Positions 1 through 6,422 of a DNA stretch of 23,958 bases are shown here, piece after piece; the first letter of the stretch is position 1, and the number at the start of each line of letters is the position of its first letter. The notes under the pieces were generated by a model that saw nothing but the letters and a program-made list of their open reading frames with translations, did not search any database and was not told the origin of the DNA. This DNA comes from CS1-C013 sp964353745 (GTDB lineage Archaea > Aenigmatarchaeota > Aenigmatarchaeia > Aenigmatarchaeales > Aenigmatarchaeaceae). Position numbers and translations under genes: made by a program. Location of the stretch: the NCBI GenBank assembly GCA_964353745.1, contig CAYGWD010000016.1, positions 1 to 23,958 of the forward strand, written 5' to 3'.

Positions 1-51
1 TAATAAACTTTCTAGAGAACTTTAACTACATCAATATAATTTCAAAATTCT

Positions 52-351
52 TCACATAGTCTTTTTCTGTTCTATTATCTTTTTGGCTATTCCCAATATT
101 ACTAATATCATGCCAAAGAGCAGACAGAAATATGATAGCACATAGGAGAATCTTAATTCCGTGCATCTGACTATCATGTTGTTTCCAATGTCAACTGTAG
201 CGAAAGGCATATTGCAATTGTTCATCAAGGATACAAAGTCTCCTAATATTATATAGAATATTGACGGAACAAGCATAACAACTATGCCTGCTGCTATGAA
301 CGAGATTCCGCCAGCACCTTGTTTTTTCTTGGGCTCTATCTTGTTTTTCAT
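52..351 (-). CDS. Small two-TM membrane protein, unknown function
   Basis: This 99-residue protein is not recognised. A basic N-terminus (MKNKIEPKKKQ) is followed by a hydrophobic segment at about residues 15-37, a polar stretch with two cysteines (NNCNMPF and VRCTE), a second hydrophobic segment at about 69-89, and a Lys-rich end. It looks like a two-pass membrane protein with the middle loop outside. The ATG lies about 27 nt from the palindromic TATA sequence GTTTATAAAC, which also sits about 27 nt before dph2 on the other strand, so the transcript is probably leaderless. Function is unknown. Confidence 0.6.
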   Translation of the reverse strand: MKNKIEPKKKQGAGGISFIAAGIVVMLVPSIFYIILGDFVSLMNNCNMPFATVDIGNNMIVRCTELRFSYVLSYFCLLFGMILVILGIAKKIIEQKKTM

Positions 352-373
352 GTTTAAAATATGGAAATGTTTG

Positions 374-383
374 GTTTATAAAC
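374..383. promoter_or_regulatory. Palindromic TATA box shared by two divergent genes
   Basis: GTTTATAAAC is a perfect 10-bp palindrome. Its centre is about 27 nt from the minus-strand ATG at 351 and about 26 nt from the plus-strand ATG at 405, the usual distance for leaderless archaeal transcripts. One TATA box could therefore serve both directions. This is inferred from spacing alone. Confidence 0.55.
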
Positions 384-404
384 TTTTATTGAATAAGGAT
401 TAAT

Positions 405-1247
405 ATGAAAATTCTGCAAGTTCCTGACGGCATGAAGAGAAAGGCCCTGAAAATAGCAGACGATTTAGGAGACGTACTGATAGACTGCGAAAGCTGTTTC
501 GGGGCTTGTGATTTGGCTGTTCAGGAAGCTAGGACTCTTGGATGCGATAAAATAGTTCATTACGGTCACTCGAAAGTTATTGACACGGACATACCTGTTG
601 AGTATGTGGAATTAAGGGAAGATTACGACCCTATGCCAGTCCTGAAGAAACATACGATAAAAGAGAAGAAAATAGGTTTGGTATCAACCTTGCAGTTTTT
701 AGGCTCATTGGAAAAGGCTAGGAAATATCTGGAAGAGAAAGGCAAGACTGTAAAGATAGGCAGGGGAAGATTTAATGCAGGCCAGATTTTAGGTTGCGAC
801 GTGTCCGCAGCTAAAACAATTGAAAAAGAAGTTGAAGCTTTTTTGTACATAGGTTCTGGCAACTTCCATCCTTTGGGTCTGGCTTTACAAACGGAAAAAA
901 CTGTCTATTTTCTTGACATAGAGAAGAATGAATTAAACAAAGTAAATAAGGAGAAATTCTTGAAGCAAAGGTATGTGGCCGCAGCATTAGCAAAAGATGC
1001 CAATAGATTTGGAATTCTGGTTTCTGTGAAACCAGGTCAGATGAATCTGGAACTTGCTAAGAAGATAAAGAAGAAATTAGAGGAAAAAGGAAAGAAAGCG
1101 TACATACTGGTTTTCAATGAAATTAAGCCTGAGAAAATAGAAGGCTTGGATTTGGACTGCTACATCAACACAGCTTGTCCTAGAATAGCGGTTGATAACA
1201 GAGTTGATTTCAAAAAGCCCATATTGAATGCTGACGAGCTCATTTAG
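405..1247 (+). CDS. dph2: Diphthamide biosynthesis radical enzyme Dph2
   Basis: This is 2-(3-amino-3-carboxypropyl)histidine synthase, which transfers the aminocarboxypropyl group of S-adenosylmethionine to a histidine of elongation factor 2, the first step of diphthamide formation. The three cysteine sites that hold the 4Fe-4S cluster in the family are visible: the CFGACDLA segment (C31, C35), GCDVSAA (C131) and NTACPRIAVD (C258). The GSGNFHPLG segment near residue 150 is also typical. At 280 residues it is somewhat shorter than archaeal Dph2 proteins as I know them. The ATG is about 26 nt after the TATA box at 374-383 and no ribosome-binding site is evident. It is convergent with the small gene that follows. 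Confidence 0.9.
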   Translation: MKILQVPDGMKRKALKIADDLGDVLIDCESCFGACDLAVQEARTLGCDKIVHYGHSKVIDTDIPVEYVELREDYDPMPVLKKHTIKEKKIGLVSTLQFLGSLEKARKYLEEKGKTVKIGRGRFNAGQILGCDVSAAKTIEKEVEAFLYIGSGNFHPLGLALQTEKTVYFLDIEKNELNKVNKEKFLKQRYVAAALAKDANRFGILVSVKPGQMNLELAKKIKKKLEEKGKKAYILVFNEIKPEKIEGLDLDCYINTACPRIAVDNRVDFKKPILNADELI

Positions 1248-1253
1248 CCTTTT

Positions 1254-1514
1254 TTATAGCGAAAGCAGCACCTTTCTTCCATGCTCAGAGAGCCTATAGA
1301 GTTTCTCCTTGGTGGATTTTGCTATTTTAGTTTCTAAAAGCTTTGGCGCTGAATTTTCCATGGCATCCAGCTTTGCGCTTAAATTTTCTCGCTTCCCAGC
1401 TTTTTTCAGCTCCTCTTCTATTAAAATTTTAGAAACATAAGCGCCATTTTCTCCAGCCAAATACCTGAGAACTCCAATTCCAACATCATCAAGAGCAGCA
1501 TTGGTTTTTCTCAA
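1254..1514 (-). CDS. Small winged-helix-like protein
   Basis: This 86-residue protein is not recognised as a named family. The predicted order of helices (DDVGIGVLRYLAG; SKILIEEELKKAGK; LSAKLDAMENS) followed by LYRLSEHGRKVLLSL resembles a small winged-helix DNA-binding fold, where the last segment would be the strand, turn and closing helix. The only in-frame start is TTG at 1514. It ends 7 nt from the stop of dph2 on the opposite strand and diverges from rpoL. Function is unknown; a DNA-binding role is inferred from the fold pattern only. Confidence 0.5.
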   Translation of the reverse strand: MRKTNAALDDVGIGVLRYLAGENGAYVSKILIEEELKKAGKRENLSAKLDAMENSAPKLLETKIAKSTKEKLYRLSEHGRKVLLSL

Positions 1515-1576
1515 ATTAACCCCATTAAATAATTCATCAGAAAACTTTAAATAATTATCAAAGAAATAGAGATAGT

Positions 1577-1843
1577 ATGAATATCAAAGTTCTTGAGGAT
1601 AGCAAGGAAAAATTGTTTCTAGAGTTTGAGGATGAGACAGAGACAATAACAAATCTTTTAGCAACCCAAGTTTGGAAAGAAGGCGGAGAGGCGGCTGCTA
1701 TAAGAGAGCATCCTTTCATCGAGAACCCGAAGTTGGTTGTGATGGGAAATAATTCTAGAAAGCTGTTGGAAAAATCATCTACTGCTTTGGAAGAACAATG
1801 CGAAGAGTTCAAGGAAGAATTCAAAAGAGCTCTGGATAAGTAA
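1577..1843 (+). CDS. rpoL: DNA-directed RNA polymerase subunit L
   Basis: Rpo11/RpoL pairs with RpoD in the archaeal polymerase and helps assemble the enzyme platform. The 88-residue length is normal, and the family core is visible: a beta hairpin with LFLEFEDETETITNLL, then HPFIENPKLVV and a C-terminal amphipathic helix (LEEQCEEFKEEFKRAL). The sequence around residue 38 (EHPFIENP) corresponds to the conserved region that contacts the partner subunit. A TATA-like CTTTAAATA at 1547-1555 is about 27 nt before the ATG, so the message is probably leaderless. DUF99 follows 27 nt downstream. Confidence 0.93.
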   Translation: MNIKVLEDSKEKLFLEFEDETETITNLLATQVWKEGGEAAAIREHPFIENPKLVVMGNNSRKLLEKSSTALEEQCEEFKEEFKRALDK

Positions 1844-1870
1844 TTTAAACTGTTAAACAAAATTTCTATA

Positions 1871-2461
1871 ATGCAGAAGTTCAGAACAATTAAGAAAGAG
1901 ATAAGAATAGTTGGATGGGACGACGGACCCTTTGAATTCAAGTCCAAAGGAAAGGATGTTCTAGTCGGTGTGATTTTCAGAGGAGGCCAATTCATAGACG
2001 GTCTGCTTAAAACAGAAGTAGAAATAGACGGTTTGGACGCAACAGATAAGATAGTTGAAAAGATTCTAAAGACTAGGCATAAAGATTTGAGAATAATAAT
2101 GCTTGATGGCATAACCTTTGCGGGCTTTAACACTGTTGACATAAAGGAGATTTATGAGAAGACAAAGTTGCCTGTCATTGTCGTAAGCAGGAAAGAGCCA
2201 AACCTGAAAGAATTCATAGCCGTGCTAAGCAAGATGCCGGATGCTGAAAAAAGAATAAGGTGCGTGGAGAACGCGGGTCCGATATACTCGATAAACGTAA
2301 GAAATAAAAGAATATGCTTCCAATGTTATGGAATGAAAAAAGAAGACGCAGGCAAAGTTATAAAAGAAACCTCGACCATGAGTTTAATACCTGAGCCTTT
2401 GAGAGTTGCGCATCTGATGGCTACGGGTTTTGTTTTAGGTGAGTCAGTTGGACATGCGTAA
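1871..2461 (+). CDS. DUF99 family protein (endonuclease V-like fold)
   Basis: This 196-residue protein matches the archaeal DUF99 family, related in fold to endonuclease V and of unproven function. Visible family features are the N-terminal IVGWDDGPF, the RGGQFIDG segment, IIMLDGITFAGFN near residue 80 (the position of a conserved acidic strand end) and PVIVVSRKEPN near 100. An ATTTAAAC element overlapping the end of rpoL lies about 27 nt before the ATG, so it may have its own promoter. Its end overlaps the start of the signal peptidase gene, which suggests coupled translation. Confidence 0.8.
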   Translation: MQKFRTIKKEIRIVGWDDGPFEFKSKGKDVLVGVIFRGGQFIDGLLKTEVEIDGLDATDKIVEKILKTRHKDLRIIMLDGITFAGFNTVDIKEIYEKTKLPVIVVSRKEPNLKEFIAVLSKMPDAEKRIRCVENAGPIYSINVRNKRICFQCYGMKKEDAGKVIKETSTMSLIPEPLRVAHLMATGFVLGESVGHA

Positions 2462-2903
2462 AATAAAGAAAAAGTGGGACAAGTACACCGAAGGTTGGTT
2501 CGGAGTCATTGTGTACTTGTTTCTAGGTTTTGTTATTGCTTATGGCGTTAACAATGCCCTAGGTTTTGCTCTAAACACAAAGACTCCTGTGGTTGCTGTT
2601 TTCTCCGACAGCATGAACCCAACTTTTTTCAAAGGCGACATGATAATCGTTTACGGAGAAAAGAACATAAATATCGGAGACATTGTTGTTTTTGATTCTC
2701 CCGACAAAGTATATCCTATAATTCACAGGGTTGCGCAAATAAGGAACGGCGGAATCGTTTCAAAGGGAGATAACAATCCCACGAGTGACGAGGGAAGATG
2801 GGGTGTGATACCCTTTGACAAGATTTATGGCAAAGCGTTTCTTAAGATACCTCTCCTCGGCTGGGTGAAAATACTTTTTGTCGAATTTACCGGCATAGGC
2901 TGA
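2454..2903 (+). CDS. Signal peptidase I, archaeal/ER type
   Basis: This enzyme cleaves signal peptides from proteins exported by Sec. It has an N-terminal membrane segment at about residues 16-38, then the catalytic serine motif FSDSMNPTF (S53, M54), a GDMIIVYG strand, IIHRV with H91 in the place where bacterial enzymes have lysine, and GDNNPTSD holding the acidic residues. That Ser-His-Asp arrangement defines the archaeal and ER (Sec11) class. A final hydrophobic stretch may be a second membrane segment. The ATG at 2454 was chosen; TTG at 2448 fits better the GGTGA at 2438-2442 and would add two residues, and GTG at 2439 is also open. It overlaps the DUF99 gene by 8 nt. Confidence 0.88.
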   Translation: MRKIKKKWDKYTEGWFGVIVYLFLGFVIAYGVNNALGFALNTKTPVVAVFSDSMNPTFFKGDMIIVYGEKNINIGDIVVFDSPDKVYPIIHRVAQIRNGGIVSKGDNNPTSDEGRWGVIPFDKIYGKAFLKIPLLGWVKILFVEFTGIG

Positions 2904-2958
2904 TATAGATGTTAGTTTTAAATAGTTCGTAGAATACAAATAAAAGAAAGGTTTAAGA

Positions 2959-3285
2959 ATGGAATTCTGTAAATGCGGCGGATTGATGATACCGAAGAAG
3001 TCGGGTAGCAGTGTTGTTCTGGTGTGCAGAAATTGCGGAAAAAAGAAGGGTTGCAAAGAGAAAAAATTCAAGATAAGCGCTTTCAGCGGAGATAAGAAAG
3101 GCAAGATAATCGTTATTGATAAGAAAGCGAATATCGATGTTCTGCCAAAAACTAATGTTCCCTGTCCCAAGTGCGACAACAAAGAGGCTTACTGGTGGAT
3201 GCAACAAATGAGGGCCGCTGACGAAGCACCGACAAGATTTTTCAAATGCACCAAATGCGAGCACGTGTGGCGTGAGTACGAATAG
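2959..3285 (+). CDS. Transcription factor S (TFS)
   Basis: TFS rescues stalled RNA polymerase by stimulating cleavage of the nascent RNA, and is the archaeal relative of TFIIS and RPC11. At 108 residues it has the normal two zinc ribbons: an N-terminal one with C4, C6, C23 and C26, and a C-terminal one with CPKC and CTKC. The C-terminal hairpin reads MRAADEAPT, carrying the Asp-Glu pair that reaches the polymerase active site, and the protein ends with the usual W-R-E-Y-type strand. A TTTAAATA element at about 2917-2925 and a 10-20 nt leader precede the ATG. RpoL lies about 1.1 kb upstream. Confidence 0.93.
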   Translation: MEFCKCGGLMIPKKSGSSVVLVCRNCGKKKGCKEKKFKISAFSGDKKGKIIVIDKKANIDVLPKTNVPCPKCDNKEAYWWMQQMRAADEAPTRFFKCTKCEHVWREYE

Positions 3286-3319
3286 CAGTTTTAAATAAAA
3301 TTCTATCAATTATAGAAAT

Positions 3320-3695
3320 ATGTTAAAGATAGAGTTCCTATACTATGATAAAATTACTTGCAGAAGATGCATTTCTACAGATAAATCTTTGAAATTAACA
3401 TTGAAAGAATTAAAAGAGGCAATGAAGAATACAAAAGTGAAAATCGATTTCAAGGAAAAGAAGCTGTCAAAATCAAAAAATTTGCCTTTCACCATCTATT
3501 CTCATCAATGGCAAGGATGTTGAAAAGCTGGTGAATAAAAATTCAAAATTAAAGTCTAACGCCTGTTCGGATTGCTGTCAATCAACCGGACGTTCAGTTA
3601 ATTGCAGGACTTTTAGTTACAGGAACAGAAGTTATGATTACATACCAAAGGAAATGATCATGGAAGCCATTAACACTGTTTTGAAAAAGCAATAA
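3320..3695 (+). pseudogene. DUF2703 protein gene with a one-base frameshift
   Basis: The first 67 codons (MLKIEFLYYDKITCRRC...) and a second frame ending at 3695 (SPSILINGKDVEKL...CSDCCQSTGRS...) together make one continuous protein of the DUF2703 family, small thioredoxin-like proteins of unknown role with conserved cysteines. The frame changes at a run of six A at 3475-3480. Removing one A joins the halves cleanly as LSKSKICLSPSILING. As printed, the first frame stops at 3521-3523. A TTTAAATA at about 3291-3298 is about 27 nt before the ATG, so the promoter is intact. It may be a real mutation, a sequencing error in the A run, or slippage; the downstream half shows no decay. Confidence 0.7.
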
Positions 3696-3701
3696 TAATC
3701 A

Positions 3702-3734
3702 AGGTGATTACATTTCTCAATTTTGTAGTCACCT
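3702..3734 (+). terminator. Stem-loop after the DUF2703 gene
   Basis: AGGTGATTAC at 3702-3711 pairs with GTAGTCACCT at 3725-3734 in ten pairs, one of them G-U, around a 13-nt AT-rich loop. It starts 6 nt after the DUF2703 stop codon, the position of a transcription end or an RNA-stabilising hairpin. No strong T run follows directly. Confidence 0.4.
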
Positions 3735-3772
3735 CTTAATAGCTTTTAGCAAGCGAATAACTTAATATAAAT

Positions 3773-3797
3773 AAAGGTTACTATTAGAGTAACCTTT
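3773..3797. promoter_or_regulatory. Perfect palindrome beside the TATA box of the AbiEi-like gene
   Basis: AAAGGTTACT (3773-3782) and AGTAACCTTT (3788-3797) form a perfect 10-bp inverted repeat with a 5-nt spacer. Its right end abuts or overlaps the TATA-like TTTTATACT at about 3797-3805, which is about 26 nt before the ATG at 3824. AbiEi antitoxins studied in bacteria bind inverted repeats in their own promoter, so an autoregulatory operator is the best reading (inference). A hairpin terminator for upstream transcription is the alternative. Confidence 0.5.
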
Positions 3798-3823
3798 TTA
3801 TACTGTAAAAACATACAATAAAT

Positions 3824-4426
3824 ATGGTAAACGTACAGTTGCAAACGTATGCAATATTATGGAACAAGTTTGGAGACAGGCAATTCTCTACAAAAGAGAT
3901 AAGATTTTTAGACTTGTTTATGTCAAAAAGCATGAAGAAAAAGACTTTGTTTGAATTGTCCGAAAAGAGCTGGATGAAAAGGGAAAGCAGGGGAAACTAT
4001 AGATGCATTGATCCTAAGGTTGTTTTTGAAGGATTTTTCAAGCCAAGAGTCATGGTTTTATTAAAGAATGTCAAAATGAAGTGGTGCTTCTATGGCTTGA
4101 ATGCCTTGGAAGTCTATACGAACTTTTCAGTGGAGCACAGGAGCTGGTTGTCAAGTCCGTTCTACATAAAAATATTTAAAAAGGATTTGAAAAAATGGTT
4201 GTTGTTATTTAAAAAACATGATATACCTACTTACATTAATGAGTCAAAGGCAGGATTTGGGGAGTATGTTATTTTAACACCATTAAATGAGTTTAGATCT
4301 AAGACCGTCAACAATTATCCGGTCGAGCCATTGGAGAATGTCATCAGATTTGCAGAACAGAGGAAATTTGAGTTTGCCTATGAATTGAAATATTTGGGTG
4401 AAAAATATGGAATTCGAGCTTCGTGA
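3824..4426 (+). CDS. AbiEi-like antitoxin of a type IV toxin-antitoxin pair
   Basis: This 200-residue protein begins with a region like a winged helix (about residues 1-70, with FSTKEIRFLDLF and a basic turn KSWMKRESRGNYR). It continues with a larger domain containing WCFYGLNALEVY, which resembles the conserved segment of AbiEi-type antitoxins. The identification rests mainly on position: its last 20 nt overlap the start of a nucleotidyltransferase of the AbiEii type, the usual antitoxin-toxin order. Type IV antitoxins do not bind their toxin but counter its effect and repress the operon. A palindrome lies immediately upstream of its TATA box. The sequence match to AbiEi is weak, so the family is probable rather than certain. 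Confidence 0.6.
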   Translation: MVNVQLQTYAILWNKFGDRQFSTKEIRFLDLFMSKSMKKKTLFELSEKSWMKRESRGNYRCIDPKVVFEGFFKPRVMVLLKNVKMKWCFYGLNALEVYTNFSVEHRSWLSSPFYIKIFKKDLKKWLLLFKKHDIPTYINESKAGFGEYVILTPLNEFRSKTVNNYPVEPLENVIRFAEQRKFEFAYELKYLGEKYGIRAS

Positions 4427-5078
4427 AAAAGAAGTTTTTAGAGTATTGAATAAATTAAGAGATTTTAAAGATATAGTCTTGATAGGAGGTTATGCCTTGA
4501 ACTCCTATGTAGAATTCCCGAGATTTTCTGTAGACTGTGACCTAATGATTTACGATGAGAAGGAAGTTATAGAGATTCTAAAGAAAGAAGATTACAAGAC
4601 GATAGAGCAAAGGAAAGACTTTGCAAGATTTGAAAAGAAAGTTGATGATGTAAAAATAGGAATTGATTTATTAATAAAAAAGTTGATAGACAGACAAAGT
4701 GGAATAACATTCGATTTATCGGATATATTAAAAGATTCTGCAATAAGAGAGTTGCCGTCAAGATCTGACGCCAAACTTAAGATAAAATTCAGGATAGCAT
4801 GTCCGGAAATGCTTTTTGTACTAAAATTTGCATCTATGAGAGACCAGGATATCAGAGACATCTTTATTCTTTCGACATATGATTTGAATAGAGATAAAAT
4901 AAAAGGGCTTGTCAAGAAATACTTTTCAAATGAATTGCTGGAAAACAGGATCAAAAAACTAAAAGAATCGATCGAGAGCAAGAATTTTATAGACTCGTTA
5001 CAAGGAGTGCATGGCAAGCTTCCAGAAGAGTTTATAGCTAGGAATAAAAAAAGATTACTATCATTTGTTTTAATTTGA
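4407..5078 (+). CDS. AbiEii-like nucleotidyltransferase toxin
   Basis: This protein belongs to the DNA polymerase beta-like nucleotidyltransferase superfamily. The signature is clear: LIGGYALNSY (G27, G28) followed by RFSVDCDLMI, where D43 and D45 are the metal-binding aspartates. AbiEii toxins studied in bacteria act as nucleotidyltransferases, with tRNA as a substrate in some. At 223 residues it is shorter than many AbiEii proteins. The ATG at 4407 is preferred because GGTGA lies 5 nt upstream; GTG at 4398 would add three residues. It overlaps the preceding gene by 20 nt, which suggests translational coupling. A lone MNT-type or housekeeping transferase is less likely given the overlap. Confidence 0.7.
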   Translation: MEFELREKEVFRVLNKLRDFKDIVLIGGYALNSYVEFPRFSVDCDLMIYDEKEVIEILKKEDYKTIEQRKDFARFEKKVDDVKIGIDLLIKKLIDRQSGITFDLSDILKDSAIRELPSRSDAKLKIKFRIACPEMLFVLKFASMRDQDIRDIFILSTYDLNRDKIKGLVKKYFSNELLENRIKKLKESIESKNFIDSLQGVHGKLPEEFIARNKKRLLSFVLI

Positions 5079-5098
5079 TAAAAACAATCACAACCAAC

Positions 5099-5126
5099 GC
5101 TCATCAATGCTCGTCAATTCATCGAT
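5099..5126. repeat. Tandem decamer repeat after the toxin gene
   Basis: GCTCATCAAT and GCTCGTCAAT stand directly in tandem at 5099-5118, followed by TCATCGATAG. The same core, ATCGATGCTCGTCGAT, recurs at 5906-5921 with 14 of 16 bases shared. The units are about one helical turn long. Role unknown. Confidence 0.5.
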
Positions 5127-5175
5127 AGATTTCTATAAAACCGTTAACTTTAGATAACAGTTATTAACAAAAAAT

Positions 5176-5517
5176 TTATGCAGGTACTGCTGTCTTATTC
5201 TCTATTTCTTTAGATTTGAGTTTCTCCAAAGAGCTGAATGACAACTCTATGGCCGTTTTCATCAATACCTTTACTTTCGGATTTCCCCTATTTAATTGGT
5301 ACATTTCCGCGTTTCCCAAGGTTCTTGTTTTCACGATTATCTCCTTTTTTACCAGCTCTTTCCATATCTTTTCTATGGTTATCCTAGATATTCCTATCTC
5401 GTCTGCTACCTGAGTTTTTGAATAGTCAAAGCTGGGGTAAGTTAGAAAGAAGTCTAGCACCTTTATGAACGGGCTTTCTCCAAACGTTTCTATGAACAAT
5501 GATTTTTGGTTTGCCAT
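5176..5517 (-). CDS. Winged-helix transcriptional regulator
   Basis: This 113-residue protein has a winged helix-turn-helix domain. Helix 1 is FIKVLDFFLTYP, the helix-turn-helix is SKTQVADEIGISRITIEKIWKELVK (residues about 33-57) with the turn at EIGIS, and the wing is IIVKTRTLGNAEMYQLN. A C-terminal helix (KTAIELSFSSLEKLKSK) may mediate dimerisation. The pattern is common in archaeal regulators of the MarR/ArsR kind, whose ligand cannot be told from sequence. A TATTTAAA at 5540-5547 puts a minus-strand TATA box about 27 nt from the ATG. The gene diverges from 5613-5906 across a region with a 17-bp palindrome that could be its own operator. Confidence 0.75.
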   Translation of the reverse strand: MANQKSLFIETFGESPFIKVLDFFLTYPSFDYSKTQVADEIGISRITIEKIWKELVKKEIIVKTRTLGNAEMYQLNRGNPKVKVLMKTAIELSFSSLEKLKSKEIENKTAVPA

Positions 5518-5539
5518 GTAAATCTATAGAGTTTTAGAC

Positions 5540-5591
5540 TATTTAAATGTTATACATATAATGTATACTAAATATACATATAATTTAAATA
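5540..5591. promoter_or_regulatory. Divergent promoter pair with palindromic operator candidate
   Basis: A minus-strand TATA box (5540-5547) serves the regulator at 5517, and ATTTAAATA at 5583-5591 serves the gene at 5613; both are about 27 nt from their ATG. Between them TATACAT-ATA-ATGTATA (5551-5567) is a perfect inverted repeat, and TATACATATAAT occurs twice (5551-5562 and 5573-5584), 22 bp apart, two helical turns. Binding here by the winged-helix protein would control both genes (inference). Confidence 0.5.
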
Positions 5592-5612
5592 CCACCTCTA
5601 CCAATATTTATT

Positions 5613-5906
5613 ATGCCTATAGACCTCAAGAAAAAGCTTTCTGACGAAGAATTGGAAGCCATATTATTGCATAAGTTCATAATAAGAGGTGCTTGGCAAG
5701 AATATCATATTTATGAAAGCGATGTTCCAAAAGGGTTCCCATCTCACATAAGAAACGATATAATGAAAGTTGCGAAGGAATTGAAAAGAAAAGGTTTGTT
5801 AATAGCTTTTCCGCACGGCAAGGAGCATGTATGGATATCGAATAAGGACAAATCAAGCGAAATAATTGATAAAGTTAAGAAATTCTTTCCAGAAGAATAC
5901 AGTTGA
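5613..5906 (+). CDS. Small protein of unknown function, winged-helix-like
   Basis: This 97-residue protein is not recognised. It starts with a charged helix (LKKKLSDEELEAILLHKFII), has a middle segment with a Trp and several aromatic residues (RGAWQEYHIYESDVPKGFP), a helix (NDIMKVAKELKRKGLL) and a strand pair FPHGKEHVWISN, and ends in a basic helix. The order of helices with the HGKEHVWI hairpin could be a winged-helix fold. The ATG is about 27 nt from ATTTAAATA, so the message is probably leaderless. It shares its promoter region with the divergent regulator at 5176-5517. Confidence 0.55.
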   Translation: MPIDLKKKLSDEELEAILLHKFIIRGAWQEYHIYESDVPKGFPSHIRNDIMKVAKELKRKGLLIAFPHGKEHVWISNKDKSSEIIDKVKKFFPEEYS

Positions 5907-5942
5907 TCGATGCTCGTCGATACTCTGCCAATACTCAACGAT
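5906..5942. repeat. Second site of degenerate decamer repeats
   Basis: Beginning in the stop codon of the preceding gene, GCTCGTCGAT, ACTCTGCCAAT and ACTCAACGAT follow one another (5912-5942). They match the pattern NCTCNNCRAT seen at 5099-5126. The first 16 nt, ATCGATGCTCGTCGAT, match 5103-5118 in 14 of 16 bases. Confidence 0.45.
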
Positions 5943-6023
5943 GAATCGTTCCTTATAAGCCTGCTCATGAAACTTCTAACAACAACATATAAATTTAACC
6001 ACTTTTGGTGGTGCTGATTCTTT

Positions 6024-6422
6024 ATGTCATTTATTTCCATAAAATTTCTTATGATACTCGATAGCATAGAAAAATCAAAGCAGATAACACTGCTCATTTT
6101 TATTCTTGCAGTAATAGGTTTGTTAGCGATCTATTTTGCGGTAATAAACATCAAACCAATCGAATTGAAGATAGCATCGATTGAAGATTCCATGGTTGAC
6201 AGACTCGTGAAAATAAACGGCACAATAGACTACATAAGGAAGAGCAAGACCAACAACTTCTATTGGACAGTCAACGATGGCAGCAACATAACCGTGCCAA
6301 TATTGGACAATAAGTTCAAGAAACTTTCTGTAAAGAAAGGCGACAGTGTAGGAATAATCGGTCTGGTCACTTTGTACAACGGCGAGTTAGAGGTAATGCC
6401 TAAAGAGATATATGTGGAGTGA
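6024..6422 (+). CDS. Membrane-anchored OB-fold protein
   Basis: A single hydrophobic segment (about residues 21-43, LLIFILAVIGLLAIYFAVI) anchors a C-terminal domain with the strand pattern of a nucleic-acid-binding OB fold: LVKINGTIDYIRKS, FYWTVNDGSNITVPIL, KKGDSVGIIGLVTLYNGELEVMPKEI. It resembles the single-strand-binding (tRNA_anti) branch of the fold but the ligand is unknown. ATG at 6024 or at 6051 (MILDSIEKS) are both possible. A TATA-like ATATAAATTT lies near 5986-5995. The last 11 nt overlap the TctA-family gene, so the two are probably co-translated. Confidence 0.65.
   Translation: MSFISIKFLMILDSIEKSKQITLLIFILAVIGLLAIYFAVINIKPIELKIASIEDSMVDRLVKINGTIDYIRKSKTNNFYWTVNDGSNITVPILDNKFKKLSVKKGDSVGIIGLVTLYNGELEVMPKEIYVE

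Noticed and set aside
623..993. Minus-strand open frames inside dph2
   Set aside because: They are antisense shadows of a conserved gene, with unnatural composition and no start signals.
1558..2142. 194-codon minus-strand frame across rpoL and DUF99
   Set aside because: It is antisense to two recognised genes and is rich in Ser, Leu and Phe, as expected of the reverse complement of Lys/Glu-rich coding DNA.
5099..5942. CRISPR array
   Set aside because: The repeats are about 10 nt, degenerate and without spacers of regular size; no cas genes are present in the window.
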